Source: Phenylobacterium soli
GTDB lineage: Bacteria > Pseudomonadota > Alphaproteobacteria > Caulobacterales > Caulobacteraceae
Reading direction: 5' to 3'
DNA length: 64,000 bases
NCBI RefSeq assembly: GCF_003254475.1
Contig: NZ_QFYQ01000001.1
Span: forward strand, 2,542,001-2,606,000
Shown here: positions 46,578 to 56,547 of the stretch, piece after piece
Layout: every line of letters begins with the position of its first letter
Numbering within the stretch: position 1 is the first letter of the stretch
Notes under the pieces: model-generated
Databases searched by the model: none
Seen by the model: only the letters and a program-made list of their open reading frames with translations
Told to the model about the DNA's origin: nothing
Made by a program: the position numbers and the translations under genes

Positions 46578-46778
46578 CTAGGGCGCGCTCTTCAGCACGT
46601 GCTCGCTGATCACCGGCGGAGCCATGATCATGGCGGTGGCGAAGGCCAGGGCCGAGATGGCCAGCAGGCCTGCGGCCCCGAGCACCGGCCAGATCCGCTC
46701 GCGCGGCTGCGGCTTCTCGAGAAGGGTTCGAGCCTGGTTCATGGCTTCGGGATCGAGGGCCGATTCGGTAAACGACAT
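46578..46778 (-). CDS. Small single-helix membrane protein, function unknown
   Basis: A 66-aa protein with one hydrophobic helix (residues 31-52, [21 protein letters not shown]). The N-terminal part is hydrophilic ([18 protein letters not shown]). I do not recognise it. It lies on the minus strand between trpE and trpG. Its stop codon is inside a perfect 14-bp palindrome, GCGCCCTAGGGCGC (46573-46586). Coding support is moderate: base composition fits its neighbours, and the helix is clear, but the length is short. Confidence 0.55.
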   Translation of the reverse strand: MSFTESALDPEAMNQARTLLEKPQPRERIWPVLGAAGLLAISALAFATAMIMAPPVISEHVLKSAP

Positions 46779-46861
46779 CTTGGCGCCAGGATCGCGGGAG
46801 TCGGGTCCAGCGCCAATCAGCGCGCTTGGCGGATCAAGCGTCAGAGCCTAGATGGTGCGCC

Positions 46862-47452
46862 ATGATCCTGGTGATCGATAACTACGACAGCTTCACCTAC
46901 AACCTGGTTCATTATCTGAACGAGCTGGGGGCGGAGACGGTCGTCCACCGCAACGACGCGCTGAGCGTCGAGGAGGCGCTTGGCCTGAAGCCGCAGGGCC
47001 TCCTGCTCTCGCCGGGGCCGTGCACGCCGAACGAGGCCGGCATCTGCCTGGGCCTCATCGAGCGGGCCCCGGCCGACCTGCCGATCCTTGGCGTCTGCCT
47101 CGGCCACCAGGCCATCGGCCAGGCGTTCGGCGGGACCGTGGTTCGCGCCGGCGCTCTGATGCACGGCAAGACGAGCCCGATCCACCATACCGGCAAGGGC
47201 GTCTTCAAGGGGCTGAAGAACCCCTTCACCGCCACCCGCTACCACAGCCTCTCGGTGCGCCGCGAAGACCTGCCGGACGTCCTGGAAGTCACCGCCTGGA
47301 CCGACGACGGCGAGATCATGGGCTTCATGCACAAGAGCCGGCCCGTGCACGGCGTGCAGTTCCACCCGGAATCCATCGCCACCGAGTGCGGCCACGAGCT
47401 CTTGGCCAACTTTCTGGAGATCGCGGGCGTCAAGCCCCTGGTCCAGGCCTGA
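46862..47452 (+). CDS. trpG: Anthranilate synthase component II (glutamine amidotransferase)
   Basis: A 196-aa class I amidotransferase. [17 protein letters not shown] is the N-terminus, [13 protein letters not shown] holds the catalytic Cys, and [14 protein letters not shown] the His-Glu. It feeds ammonia to TrpE and, in many bacteria, to PabB. An upstream in-frame Met is 36 bases earlier; the ATG at 46862 puts the family N-terminus at the start. It is followed by trpD after six bases. Confidence 0.96.
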   Translation: MILVIDNYDSFTYNLVHYLNELGAETVVHRNDALSVEEALGLKPQGLLLSPGPCTPNEAGICLGLIERAPADLPILGVCLGHQAIGQAFGGTVVRAGALMHGKTSPIHHTGKGVFKGLKNPFTATRYHSLSVRREDLPDVLEVTAWTDDGEIMGFMHKSRPVHGVQFHPESIATECGHELLANFLEIAGVKPLVQA

Positions 47453-47458
47453 GCCTCC

Positions 47459-48484
47459 ATGTCGGACGCCTTCAAGCCGCTGCTCTCGCGCCTGGCGGAT
47501 GGCGCGACGCTCTCCGAAGAGGACGCGGGCGAGTTCTTCGACGCCTGCCTGCGTGGCGAGCCGACGCCGGCCCAGGTGGCCGCGGCGCTCACCGCCATGC
47601 GGATGCGGGGAGAGACGGTCGGCGAGCTCACGGCCTCGGCCCGCGCCATGCGCAAGGCCGCCGTCAGCCTCGAGCACCCCTATGACGTCATCGACGTCTG
47701 CGGCACCGGCGGCGACGGGCTGCACACCTACAACATCTCCACCGCGGTCGCCTTCGTGGCGGCCGGCGGGGGCCTGAAGGTCGCCAAGCACGGCAACCGC
47801 GCCCTCTCGTCGAAGTCCGGCGGGGCCGACGTGCTCACCGAGCTCGGCGTCAACATCGCCGCGAGCCAGGCCCAGCAGCTCCAGGCCCTGGCCGAGGCCG
47901 GCATCTGCTTCATGTTCGCCCCTTCGCACCACGGGGCCATGCGCCACGTGACGCCGATCCGCGCCGAACTGGGGTTCCGGACGATCTTCAACCTGCTCGG
48001 CCCCCTGGCCAATCCGGCCAAGGCGCGCCGCCAGCTCCTCGGCGTCTTCGACACCCGCTGGGTGGAGCCCCTCGCCCGCGTGCTCGGCGCCCTGGGCGCG
48101 GAGAAGGCCTGGACGGTGCACGGCCAGGGCATGGACGAGGTGACGACCACCGGCGAGACCCAGGTCGCCGAGTGGCGGAACGGTCAGGTGCGGCTGTTCC
48201 GTATCACGCCGGAGGCCGTCGGCCTGCCCCGCGCCTCCCTCGCCGACCTGACCGGCGGCCCGCCGGCCGAGAACGCCCAGGCGCTGCGCGAGCTGCTGGC
48301 CGGCGCCAAGGGCCCCTACCGCGACATCGTGCTGCTCAACGCCGCCGCCGCCTTCCTGGTGGGCGACAAGGTGGAGACCCTGCGCGAGGGCGTCGAGCTG
48401 GCGGGCCAAGCGATCGACGACGGCCGCGCCGCCGCCGCCCTCCAGCGCCTCGTCGAGATCACCGGCGAGGTCCAGCCCGCATGA
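47459..48484 (+). CDS. trpD: Anthranilate phosphoribosyltransferase
   Basis: A 341-aa enzyme that joins anthranilate and PRPP. The PRPP-binding loop is [16 protein letters not shown], and [21 protein letters not shown] is the second conserved segment, with the KH..R motif for anthranilate. [12 protein letters not shown] and [14 protein letters not shown] follow as expected. The N-terminal helix bundle is intact. It overlaps trpC by four bases (ATGA) and lies six bases after trpG. Confidence 0.97.
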   Translation: MSDAFKPLLSRLADGATLSEEDAGEFFDACLRGEPTPAQVAAALTAMRMRGETVGELTASARAMRKAAVSLEHPYDVIDVCGTGGDGLHTYNISTAVAFVAAGGGLKVAKHGNRALSSKSGGADVLTELGVNIAASQAQQLQALAEAGICFMFAPSHHGAMRHVTPIRAELGFRTIFNLLGPLANPAKARRQLLGVFDTRWVEPLARVLGALGAEKAWTVHGQGMDEVTTTGETQVAEWRNGQVRLFRITPEAVGLPRASLADLTGGPPAENAQALRELLAGAKGPYRDIVLLNAAAAFLVGDKVETLREGVELAGQAIDDGRAAAALQRLVEITGEVQPA

Positions 48485-49272
48485 GCGACATCCTCGCCAA
48501 GATCGCCGCCTACAAGCGCCAGGAAGTGGCCGAGCGGAGGGCCATCCGCGATCAGGCCGCGGTCGAGGCCGCCGCATCCCACGCCTCCGCGCCCCGCGGT
48601 TTCCGCGCCGCGCTGGAGCGCGCCCACGCGCCCGGCCGTCTGGCCCTCATCGCCGAGATCAAGAAGGCTTCGCCCTCGAAGGGTCTGATCCGCGAGGACT
48701 TCGATCCGCCCGCGCTGGCCCGCGCCTACGAGGCGGGCGGCGCGGCCTGCCTCTCGGTGCTCACCGACGGCCCGAGCTTCCAGGGCGCCGACGCCTATCT
48801 GGGCGCCGCCCGCGCCGCGGTCGCCCTGCCCTGCCTGCGCAAGGAGTTCCTGGTCGATCCGTGGCAGGTGGCCGAGAGCCGCGCGCTCGGCGCCGACGCC
48901 ATCCTGGTGATCCTGGCCATGGTCGACGACGGCGTCGCCGCCGCCCTGATGTCCGAGGCCCGCCGCCTGGGGATGGATGCCCTGGTCGAGGTGCACGACG
49001 AGGCCGAGATGGACCGGGCCGGAGCCCTGGGCGCCGACCTTGTGGGGGTCAACAACCGCGACCTGCGCACCTTCGTCACCGACCTCGCGATCACCGAGCG
49101 GCTCGCCGCGCGGGCGCCCAAGGCCGCCCTCCTCGTCACGGAGAGCGGGATCTTCACCGCCGCCGACGCCGCGCGCCTGGAACACGCCGGGGCCAAGGCC
49201 ATGCTGGTCGGCGAGAGCCTGATGCGCCAGGCCGACGTCACCGCCGCTACGCGCGAGCTTTTGGCCGCCTGA
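48481..49272 (+). CDS. trpC: Indole-3-glycerol phosphate synthase
   Basis: A 263-aa TIM-barrel enzyme. [14 protein letters not shown] has the catalytic Lys and the phosphate-binding Ser, [12 protein letters not shown] the second Lys, [11 protein letters not shown] the Asn-Arg pair, and VTESGIF the late Glu-Ser. It closes the indole ring after TrpD/TrpF. It is not fused with TrpF, unlike E. coli TrpCF. It overlaps trpD by four bases and ends before a hairpin ahead of lexA. Confidence 0.97.
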   Translation: MSDILAKIAAYKRQEVAERRAIRDQAAVEAAASHASAPRGFRAALERAHAPGRLALIAEIKKASPSKGLIREDFDPPALARAYEAGGAACLSVLTDGPSFQGADAYLGAARAAVALPCLRKEFLVDPWQVAESRALGADAILVILAMVDDGVAAALMSEARRLGMDALVEVHDEAEMDRAGALGADLVGVNNRDLRTFVTDLAITERLAARAPKAALLVTESGIFTAADAARLEHAGAKAMLVGESLMRQADVTAATRELLAA

Positions 49273-49298
49273 CTGAGTCGCTGCGGCGCCGCTCGCGG

Positions 49299-49326
49299 CC
49301 TTGTGAAAACCGAGTGTTTTCAAAGG
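49299..49326 (+). terminator. Hairpin between trpC and lexA
   Basis: TGAAAAC (49304-49310) and GTTTTCA (49316-49322) form a 7-bp stem around CGAGT, extended by CCTT (49299-49302) and AAGG (49323-49326) with one bulged G. It lies 27 bases after trpC and just before the lexA promoter, so it probably ends the trpGDC transcript. Confidence 0.5.
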
Positions 49327-49339
49327 CTGTAGCGGTAAC

Positions 49340-49366
49340 TTGACATTAACGCGGAACACCTAGAGA
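49340..49366 (+). promoter_or_regulatory. Candidate lexA promoter
   Basis: A perfect TTGACA (49340-49345) and CCTAGAGA (49359-49366) lie 12 bases apart when the -35 is taken as seven bases, the layout of the Caulobacter housekeeping promoter. The -10 half lies inside the first LexA box, so LexA binding would block polymerase. Confidence 0.55.
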
Positions 49367-49368
49367 AC
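49354..49368. promoter_or_regulatory. SOS box (LexA operator), site 1
   Basis: GAAC-ACCTAGA-GAAC, which on the minus strand reads GTTC-N7-GTTC, the alphaproteobacterial LexA consensus with both half-sites perfect. It overlaps the -10 region of the lexA promoter, 61 bases before the lexA start, and supports autoregulation. Confidence 0.85.
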
Positions 49369-49377
49369 ATTCTCGAC

Positions 49378-49392
49378 GTTTGCGCTTTGTTC
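49378..49392. promoter_or_regulatory. Second, imperfect SOS box before lexA
   Basis: GTTT-GCGCTTT-GTTC matches GTTC-N7-GTTC except for the last base of the first half-site. Its direction is opposite to site 1, and its centre is 24 bases further downstream, likely in the lexA leader. Confidence 0.5.
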
Positions 49393-49429
49393 TCGAAGCG
49401 CCCCCTGAAGTTCCAAAGGTGTCGCCGCC

Positions 49430-50119
49430 ATGCTGACGCGCAAGCAACACGAGCTGCTCATGTTCATCCATGAGCGCATCAAGGAGACCGGCGTCTCGCC
49501 CTCTTTCGACGAGATGAAGGAGGCGCTGGGCCTGGCGTCGAAGTCCGGCATCCACCGGCTGATCACGGCGCTCGAGGAGCGCGGCTTCCTGCGCCGCCTG
49601 CCCCACCGGGCCCGGGCGCTGGAGGTGACCAAGCTGCCCACCCAGGCGACGACGGCCGCGCCACCCAAGGGGCGAGCCCCCTTCAAGCCGCAGCTTGTGG
49701 AGGCCGGGCCCGACGCTCCGGGCGCCGCGAACGACACCCGCGACCTGCCGATCCTCGGACGCATCGCCGCTGGCACGCCGATCGAGGCGATCCAGCAAGA
49801 GCGCGACCGGATTCCGGTGCCGGAGACCCTTCTGGGCGCCGGCGAGCACTTCGTCCTCGAGATCCAGGGCGACTCCATGGTCGGCGCCGGAATCCTCGAC
49901 GGCGACTTCGTGGTCATCCGCCGGACCAATTCGGCCCAATCGGGCGAGATCGTCGTGGCCCTCGTCGATGGCGAAGAGGCCACCCTCAAGCGCCTGCGCA
50001 AGAAGGGCGCCTCGATCGCCCTGGAAGCGGCGAACCCCGCCTACGAGACCCGCATCTTCGGCCCCGACCGCGTGGCCGTTCAGGGCAAGCTCGTCGGCCT
50101 GATCCGCCGCTACCACTAG
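49430..50119 (+). CDS. lexA: SOS repressor LexA
   Basis: A 229-aa repressor. The N-terminal winged helix ([21 protein letters not shown], then [20 protein letters not shown]) reads DNA. A hinge of about 50 residues leads to the protease domain: the self-cleavage Ala-Gly is in [11 protein letters not shown], the catalytic Ser in [10 protein letters not shown], and the Lys in [11 protein letters not shown]. The hinge is longer than in E. coli (202 aa), as is usual in alphaproteobacteria. Two LexA boxes lie upstream. It represses DNA-repair genes until RecA-stimulated cleavage. Confidence 0.97.
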   Translation: MLTRKQHELLMFIHERIKETGVSPSFDEMKEALGLASKSGIHRLITALEERGFLRRLPHRARALEVTKLPTQATTAAPPKGRAPFKPQLVEAGPDAPGAANDTRDLPILGRIAAGTPIEAIQQERDRIPVPETLLGAGEHFVLEIQGDSMVGAGILDGDFVVIRRTNSAQSGEIVVALVDGEEATLKRLRKKGASIALEAANPAYETRIFGPDRVAVQGKLVGLIRRYH

Positions 50120-50125
50120 CAGCCC

Positions 50126-50407
50126 TCACGCGCGGTAGATGAAGTCGATCAGATAGACGTTCTCGCCCGTTCCATGGCGAGCGACGCTCAGGAGATCCGC
50201 CAGGTGCTCGAAGCCCGAGCGCCTGGCGATTTCGTCTGTGACGTCGGCGAAGTCGATGTGCTGGATGCGCGTGACCTCCACCTGGCCGGAGCCCAGCGGG
50301 TAGCGGCCGCCGACCTTCACCCTCACGCTTCGCCAGATGCGCACGGTGCAGGTGATGTCGCCGCGCATGATCGGCTCGCGCAGGCGCTTGGTGAAGGCGA
50401 GGCTCAT
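50126..50407 (-). CDS. ASCH-domain-like small protein
   Basis: A 93-aa protein resembling the ASCH fold, a beta-barrel related to PUA domains that may bind RNA. FTKRLREPIMRGDITCTVRIWRS, VGGRYPLGSGQVEVTRIQHI and the C-terminal YLIDFIYRA fit the family pattern. The ATG at 50407 overlaps the comEC stop by four bases (ATGA), so it is translated with comEC. It converges on lexA after six bases. The RNA-binding idea is an inference from the fold. Confidence 0.6.
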   Translation of the reverse strand: MSLAFTKRLREPIMRGDITCTVRIWRSVRVKVGGRYPLGSGQVEVTRIQHIDFADVTDEIARRSGFEHLADLLSVARHGTGENVYLIDFIYRA

Positions 50408-52635
50408 CGGAGGTCTGGGCCCCAGGTCCATGGCCGCCGTCCGCGGAGGCTCTGGGCCCAGACGGCGCGCCATGAGCCGTCCGCCCGGCGATAGAGTTCG
50501 GCAGAGCCGCCCGCCGCGAAGGCCGCGCCGGTCAGCACCAGCTTGCCTGGACAGATCCCTGCCGGAAAGTCGTCGCGCAGCACGATCACCTCGGCGCTGC
50601 CGCAGAGCGCCTCGATCCGGCCATCCTTCAACGGGCGTCTGAGGTTCCAGGCGGCCGCGAGGCGCACGGGCGCTCCGGCCCTGGGCGCGCAGCTCCAGTG
50701 ATCGCAGTCGTAGCCGATGTCGCGCAGGGCCTCGCCGCCGGAAGGATCGAGGCCCCGCCGGCGGGCCCAGAGCTCGGCCCCGAACAGCTTCACGTCCGGC
50801 CGGAACAGCACCGCCTGCCCTGCACTGCGCACCGCCACCGCCGAGCCGTCCGCGGCGATCCAGGCGTCGGGCGTGGCGGGCTTCGGCACGAGCGACACCG
50901 CCATGGCGAACGGCAGCCCGAGCCAGCGCAGCGGCCCCTTCCACAGGCAGAGCCAGAGGAGTCCGAGGAACGCGGCCGCCAGGGTCCATTCCGGCCCGCT
51001 GGCCACCGTCAACTGGGCGTAGGGCCAGCCGGCGATGGCCGTGGCGATCCGGTTCATGAGGGCGATGGCGAAACCCGCCATGTCGAGCGGCGCCTGGCCA
51101 AGACCGAAGGGCGACAGGGCCGCGCCCAACGCCAGGCCGGGCATCATGACGAGGCTGGAGATCGGCTCGCTGGCGAGGTTCGCCACCAGGCCCCAGGTGG
51201 AGATGCGGTTGAAGTGCTGCATGGCGAAGGGCGCGGTGGCGAGACCGGCCACGAGGCTTACGGCGACCGCCGCCACGGTCCAGGTCCGGACCGCCTGGAG
51301 GCCACGGATCCACCAGGGGGCGGAGATCTCCCGCACAGGCTGCGGCCAGGCTTCAGCCAGGGCGACCAGCGCCGCGGTCGCCGCGAAGGACATCTGGAAC
51401 CCCGGCTGGGTCACCGCTTCGGGCTGCAGCAGCAGCACCGCCATGGCCGCCAGCGCCAGGGCGTGCAGGCTGATCGCCTGCCGCCCGACCAGGATGGCGC
51501 CGAACGCCACCGCCGCGGTGATCGCCGAACGCTCCGCCGGCGGTGGAGAGCCCGAGAGCACGAGATAGCCCAGCACGGCGGCGAGGCCGAGGAAGGCGGC
51601 GGTTTTCTTCCCGTCGATCCGCAGGGCCAGCCACGGCCAGGCGGCGATGATCAGGCGAACGCCGGCGAAGACGAAGCCGCCGACGATGGCCATGTGCAGG
51701 CCCGAGATCGAGATGATGTGGGCCAGCCCCGCGGCCCGCAGATCGTTCACCTGGGCCGGCGGGATGAAGGCGTCGTGGCCCGTCGTCATGGCCGCGGCGA
51801 GGCCGCCCTCCTCCACGCCCATGGCCTCTACGATCCGCCGGGTCAGGGTCCAGCGGATGGCGTTGACGCGCATGGTCAGGCGCAGTCGCCAGGGCGGCGG
51901 CGCGTCCGGCTCCCAACTCTGCGGGGTCCCGAGCGCGAAGCCCACCCCGCCGATGCTCTGGAAATAGGCGTCGCGGGCGAAGTCGTAGGCCCCGGGGCTC
52001 GCGGGTTGCGGCGGGGCGTTGACGACCGCCAGAAGGCTGATCGGCTCGCCCGGCGCGGGTGTGTAGCCGCCCTTCAGCGTCACTCGCACCCGGATCGGGG
52101 TGGCGTTCTGTGGCCACTCGCCGATCCGGGCCGGCGCGATCAGCAGCCGGCGACCGCCCTGCCCCGGGCTCGAGATGTCGAGCACCCAGCCCTCGATCCG
52201 AACCGGCGGCCCCTTGGTCGGCGCGAGCGGAGCCTTCACGTGTTCGGTGCGCAGCTTGGCCGCCGAGAATCCGCCGATCGCGCAGGCCGCCAGGACCAGC
52301 GCGGCGGTGACGCCCCGGTTGGGCCGCCAACGGCTGGCGAGCAGAAGCAGCGCGCCGACCATCGCCGCGCCGAGCCAGGCGAGCCAGACCTGCGGCTCGC
52401 GCGGCAGGGTGAAATAGAGCCCCGAGCCCAGGCCCAGGGAGACCGGCGTCCACAGGCTCCAGCGCTCCGCCTGGCGCGTGAGCTGCCGCGCGAGCCAGGT
52501 GGCGATCTCCCGAGCGCTAGGAAGGGTCCGAATCCGCGTGCTAAGAGGCGCGGCCCAGGCGCGATCGTGCGCCGCGGCCTCCCCAGACCCCGCACAATCG
52601 ATGTCCGCTAATTCCGACTCTCGGCCCGTCGTCAC
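50404..52635 (-). CDS. comEC: ComEC/Rec2 family DNA-uptake channel (GTG start)
   Basis: A 743-aa multi-helix membrane protein. The N-terminal OB-type domain (DUF4131-like) lies about residues 90-190. The Competence domain has LAHIISISGLHMAIVGGFVF and the charge-poor helices to about residue 570 (SGSPPPAERSAITAAVAFG). The C-terminal 170 residues occupy the place of the metallo-beta-lactamase domain, but no HxHxDH motif is seen. It would carry single-stranded DNA across the inner membrane. The start is uncertain: GTG 52635 has GAGGGGG upstream, but ATGs at 52662, 52671 and 52698 are possible and all overlap gltX. Confidence 0.85.
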   Translation of the reverse strand: MTTGRESELADIDCAGSGEAAAHDRAWAAPLSTRIRTLPSAREIATWLARQLTRQAERWSLWTPVSLGLGSGLYFTLPREPQVWLAWLGAAMVGALLLLASRWRPNRGVTAALVLAACAIGGFSAAKLRTEHVKAPLAPTKGPPVRIEGWVLDISSPGQGGRRLLIAPARIGEWPQNATPIRVRVTLKGGYTPAPGEPISLLAVVNAPPQPASPGAYDFARDAYFQSIGGVGFALGTPQSWEPDAPPPWRLRLTMRVNAIRWTLTRRIVEAMGVEEGGLAAAMTTGHDAFIPPAQVNDLRAAGLAHIISISGLHMAIVGGFVFAGVRLIIAAWPWLALRIDGKKTAAFLGLAAVLGYLVLSGSPPPAERSAITAAVAFGAILVGRQAISLHALALAAMAVLLLQPEAVTQPGFQMSFAATAALVALAEAWPQPVREISAPWWIRGLQAVRTWTVAAVAVSLVAGLATAPFAMQHFNRISTWGLVANLASEPISSLVMMPGLALGAALSPFGLGQAPLDMAGFAIALMNRIATAIAGWPYAQLTVASGPEWTLAAAFLGLLWLCLWKGPLRWLGLPFAMAVSLVPKPATPDAWIAADGSAVAVRSAGQAVLFRPDVKLFGAELWARRRGLDPSGGEALRDIGYDCDHWSCAPRAGAPVRLAAAWNLRRPLKDGRIEALCGSAEVIVLRDDFPAGICPGKLVLTGAAFAAGGSAELYRRADGSWRAVWAQSLRGRRPWTWGPDLR

Positions 52636-54019
52636 CCGGATCGCCCCCTCGCCCACCGGCATGATGCACATTGGCACGGCCAGGACCGCCCTTTTCAACT
52701 GGCTTTACGCGCGCCACACCGGCGGCAAGTTCCTGCTGCGCATCGAGGACACCGATCGCGAGCGCTCCACGGCCGAAGCCGTGCAGGTGATCTTCGACGG
52801 CCTGAAGTGGCTGGGGCTCGAGGCGGACGAGGAGCCGGTGTTCCAGTTCGCCCGCGCCGACCGTCACCGCGCTGCGGTCGACGCGCTGCTCGCCCGCGAC
52901 GCGGCCTACAAGGATTTCATGACGCCTGAGGAGCTCGAGGCCGAGCGCGAGGCGGCGCGCGCCGAGGGGCGCGTCGTCCGCTCGCCCTGGCGAGACCGCT
53001 CGCCCAACGACGCACCCGACCGCCCGTTCGTCGTGCGGCTCAAGGCGCCGCAGGAGGGTGAGACGATCGTCGACGACCAGGTGAAGGGTCAGGTCCGCTT
53101 CGAGAACCGGAACCTTGACGATCTGATCCTGCTGCGCACCGACGGGACGCCGACCTACAACCTCGCCGTGGTGGTCGACGACCACGAGATGGGGGTCACC
53201 CACGTGATCCGCGGCGACGACCACCTGAACAACGCCGCCCGCCAGACCCTGATCTACCAGGGCCTCGGCTGGGACGTGCCGGTCTGGGCCCACCTGCCGC
53301 TGATCCATGGCCCCGACGGGACCAAGCTCTCCAAGCGCCACGGGGCCCAGGCGGTCTCCGAGTTCGCCGACATGGGCTATCTGCCCGAGGCGATGCGCAA
53401 CTACCTGGCCAAGCTCGGCTGGGGTCACGGCGACGACGAGATCTTCGCCGACGCCCAGGCGATCTCCTGGTTCGACATCAAGGACGTGGTCAGCGCCCCC
53501 GCTCGCCTCGACTGGGACAAGCTGAACCACCTCAACAACCACTATATCCGCGAGGCCGAGCCCGGGCGGCTGACCGGGCTCGTGTCGCACATCCTGCAAA
53601 GCCGCGAGTGGAAACTGCGCAGCACCGACCCGGATCTGCTGCAGCGCACCATCCCTCTCGTGCGCGATGGGGCCAAGACGCTGCTCGAACTCGCCGACGC
53701 CCTCGTCTTCGTCCTGAAGCAGCGGCCGCTGGAGATCCCCGAGAAGGGCCTCGCGATGCTGACGGACGAGGTGCGCGCGCGCCTGGCGCGCCTTCGGGAG
53801 GACCTCGCCGGGGCCACCGAATGGGAGGTTTCCGCCCTCGAGTCCCGCATCCGCGGGTTCGCGGAACGCGAAGGGGTGGGGATCGGGAAATTCGGCCCGG
53901 CGTTGCGCATGGTGATGGCCGGCGGCTCGCCTGCCCCCGATCTGGCGAGCACCTTGGTTTCGCTCGGGAAGGACGAAAGTTTAGGTCGGCTCGACGATGC
54001 CCTTTCGCTGGTGCGGTAA
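52601..54019 (+). CDS. gltX: Glutamyl-tRNA synthetase
   Basis: A 472-aa class I synthetase. The HIGH motif is in APSPTGMMHIGTARTALFNW, the KMSKS-like motif is TKLSKRHGAQAV, and the C-terminal anticodon-binding helices follow. It charges tRNA-Glu (and in many alphaproteobacteria also tRNA-Gln, amidated later). The ATG at 52601 follows the family start; a longer reading from 52478 overlaps comEC. No clear ribosome-binding site precedes it, so the mRNA may be leaderless. The 5' end overlaps the divergent comEC start. Confidence 0.95.
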   Translation: MSANSDSRPVVTRIAPSPTGMMHIGTARTALFNWLYARHTGGKFLLRIEDTDRERSTAEAVQVIFDGLKWLGLEADEEPVFQFARADRHRAAVDALLARDAAYKDFMTPEELEAEREAARAEGRVVRSPWRDRSPNDAPDRPFVVRLKAPQEGETIVDDQVKGQVRFENRNLDDLILLRTDGTPTYNLAVVVDDHEMGVTHVIRGDDHLNNAARQTLIYQGLGWDVPVWAHLPLIHGPDGTKLSKRHGAQAVSEFADMGYLPEAMRNYLAKLGWGHGDDEIFADAQAISWFDIKDVVSAPARLDWDKLNHLNNHYIREAEPGRLTGLVSHILQSREWKLRSTDPDLLQRTIPLVRDGAKTLLELADALVFVLKQRPLEIPEKGLAMLTDEVRARLARLREDLAGATEWEVSALESRIRGFAEREGVGIGKFGPALRMVMAGGSPAPDLASTLVSLGKDESLGRLDDALSLVR

Positions 54020-54079
54020 AGTGCTATAGGGCCCGACGAACAGGCGTTTCACTCACTCAAGAACAAGAAGGGGATCGGC

Positions 54080-55360
<1,281 letters not shown>

Positions 55361-55366
55361 GACCGA

Positions 55367-55386
55367 CGGGGCGCTCAGGCGCCCCG
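55367..55386. terminator. Bidirectional hairpin between gltA and lpxB
   Basis: CGGGGCGC and GCGCCCCG form a perfect 8-bp stem around TCAG. It begins six bases past the gltA stop and includes the lpxB stop codon (55375-55377) on the other strand. The plus strand continues with CTTCTCCTC, a poor T-run. It probably separates the convergent transcripts. Confidence 0.6.
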
Positions 55387-56547
55387 CTTCTCCTCCAGGA
55401 CTTTCAAGACTGCAGTGGCGGCGGCCTCCGAGGGATCGGGGCCGCCGCGTCCCATTTTGTCCAGCGCCGCATATTGTGCGGCGGTCTGGCGGGCGCGCAG
55501 TTCCGGATCGTCCAGGCGACGCGCGATCTCGCGGGCGAGCGCGGGCCCATTGCACTCGTCCTGGATCAGCTCCGGCGCCACGAAGTCCTGAGCGGCGATG
55601 TTGAACAGGGTGACGTACCGGGTGCGGATCAGCCGCTTGACGATGGCATAGGTGACCGGCCCCAGGCGGTAGCCGATGACCATCGGCGCACCCGCCAGGG
55701 CGAGCTCGGTCGTCACCGTTCCTGAGCACGCCAGCGCCACGGTCGCCGCCTTCATGGCGTCGAGCTTGGTCTCCTCGCCCTCCAGCACGTGCGCCCTGTG
55801 CGCCCAGCCCGCCACCCTGCCCTTCACCGCCTCGGCGACGGTTGGGGCGGCCGGCACCACCACCTGCAGCTCCGGGCGGCCGGCCTTGAGGATGTTCACC
55901 GCCTCTTCGAAGGCCGGCATGACACGGGCGATCTCGCTCGGCCGGCTGCCCGGCAGCACGAGCAGGATCGGGTCCTCAGCCCCGGCGCCGATCTGGGCGC
56001 GCAGCCGCGCCGGATCGGCCTTGGAGAAGTCGATGCTCAGGGCGGCGTTGCCGACGAAGGTCACCGGCAGGCCCTCGGCCTCGAAATAGGGCGCGTCGAA
56101 GGCGTGGATCGACAGGAGGTGGTCGACCGCCTGGGCCAGGGTCTTGGCCCGGCCGGGCCGCGTGGCCCAGACCTGTGGCCCCACATACTTGATGAGCGGC
56201 AGCCTGGGATCGAGCTTCCTCAGGCGCTGGGCGGCCCGCAGCGTGAAGCCCCAGGAATCGATCAGTACCGCCACGTCGGGCTTCTCGGCCGCCGCGATCG
56301 CCGCCGTCTCGTCGGCCCGCTTCACCACCCGCGGATAGGCCAGAAGGCCCTCGAGAAGGCCGAGGATCGACAGCTCGGAGATGTCGAAGGGGCTCTTCAC
56401 CCCCTCGGCGGCCATCCGCTCGCCGCCGACGCCGACGAAGCGCACGCCCTCGCCCAGCTTCGCCTTCAGCGCCCGCGCGAGGCCCGCGCCCCGGTCATCG
56501 CCCGAGGCCTCGGCGGCCACGAGCATGACGGTGAGCGGCCGGGTCAC
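55375..56547 (-). CDS. lpxB: Lipid-A-disaccharide synthase
   Basis: A 390-aa GT19 glycosyltransferase that joins UDP-diacylglucosamine and lipid X. VAAEASGDDRGAGLARAL and VGVGGERMAAEG are the family N-terminus, and LLVLPGSRPSEIARVMP together with ALACSGTVTTELALAGAPMVIGYR form the UDP site. It overlaps lpxI by four bases and ends in a hairpin shared with gltA. It is the last gene of the envelope operon rseP-bamA-skp-lpxD-fabZ-lpxA-lpxI-lpxB. Confidence 0.96.
   Translation of the reverse strand: MTRPLTVMLVAAEASGDDRGAGLARALKAKLGEGVRFVGVGGERMAAEGVKSPFDISELSILGLLEGLLAYPRVVKRADETAAIAAAEKPDVAVLIDSWGFTLRAAQRLRKLDPRLPLIKYVGPQVWATRPGRAKTLAQAVDHLLSIHAFDAPYFEAEGLPVTFVGNAALSIDFSKADPARLRAQIGAGAEDPILLVLPGSRPSEIARVMPAFEEAVNILKAGRPELQVVVPAAPTVAEAVKGRVAGWAHRAHVLEGEETKLDAMKAATVALACSGTVTTELALAGAPMVIGYRLGPVTYAIVKRLIRTRYVTLFNIAAQDFVAPELIQDECNGPALAREIARRLDDPELRARQTAAQYAALDKMGRGGPDPSEAAATAVLKVLEEKRGA

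Noticed and set aside
45255..46865. Long Arg-rich frame overlapping trpE in another phase
   Set aside because: It shadows trpE, which has intact family motifs; the alternative product has no recognisable domain.
50698..52611. Long plus-strand frame opposite comEC
   Set aside because: It is antisense to the comEC membrane domain and is rich in Arg, Gly, Gln and Pro without any motif.
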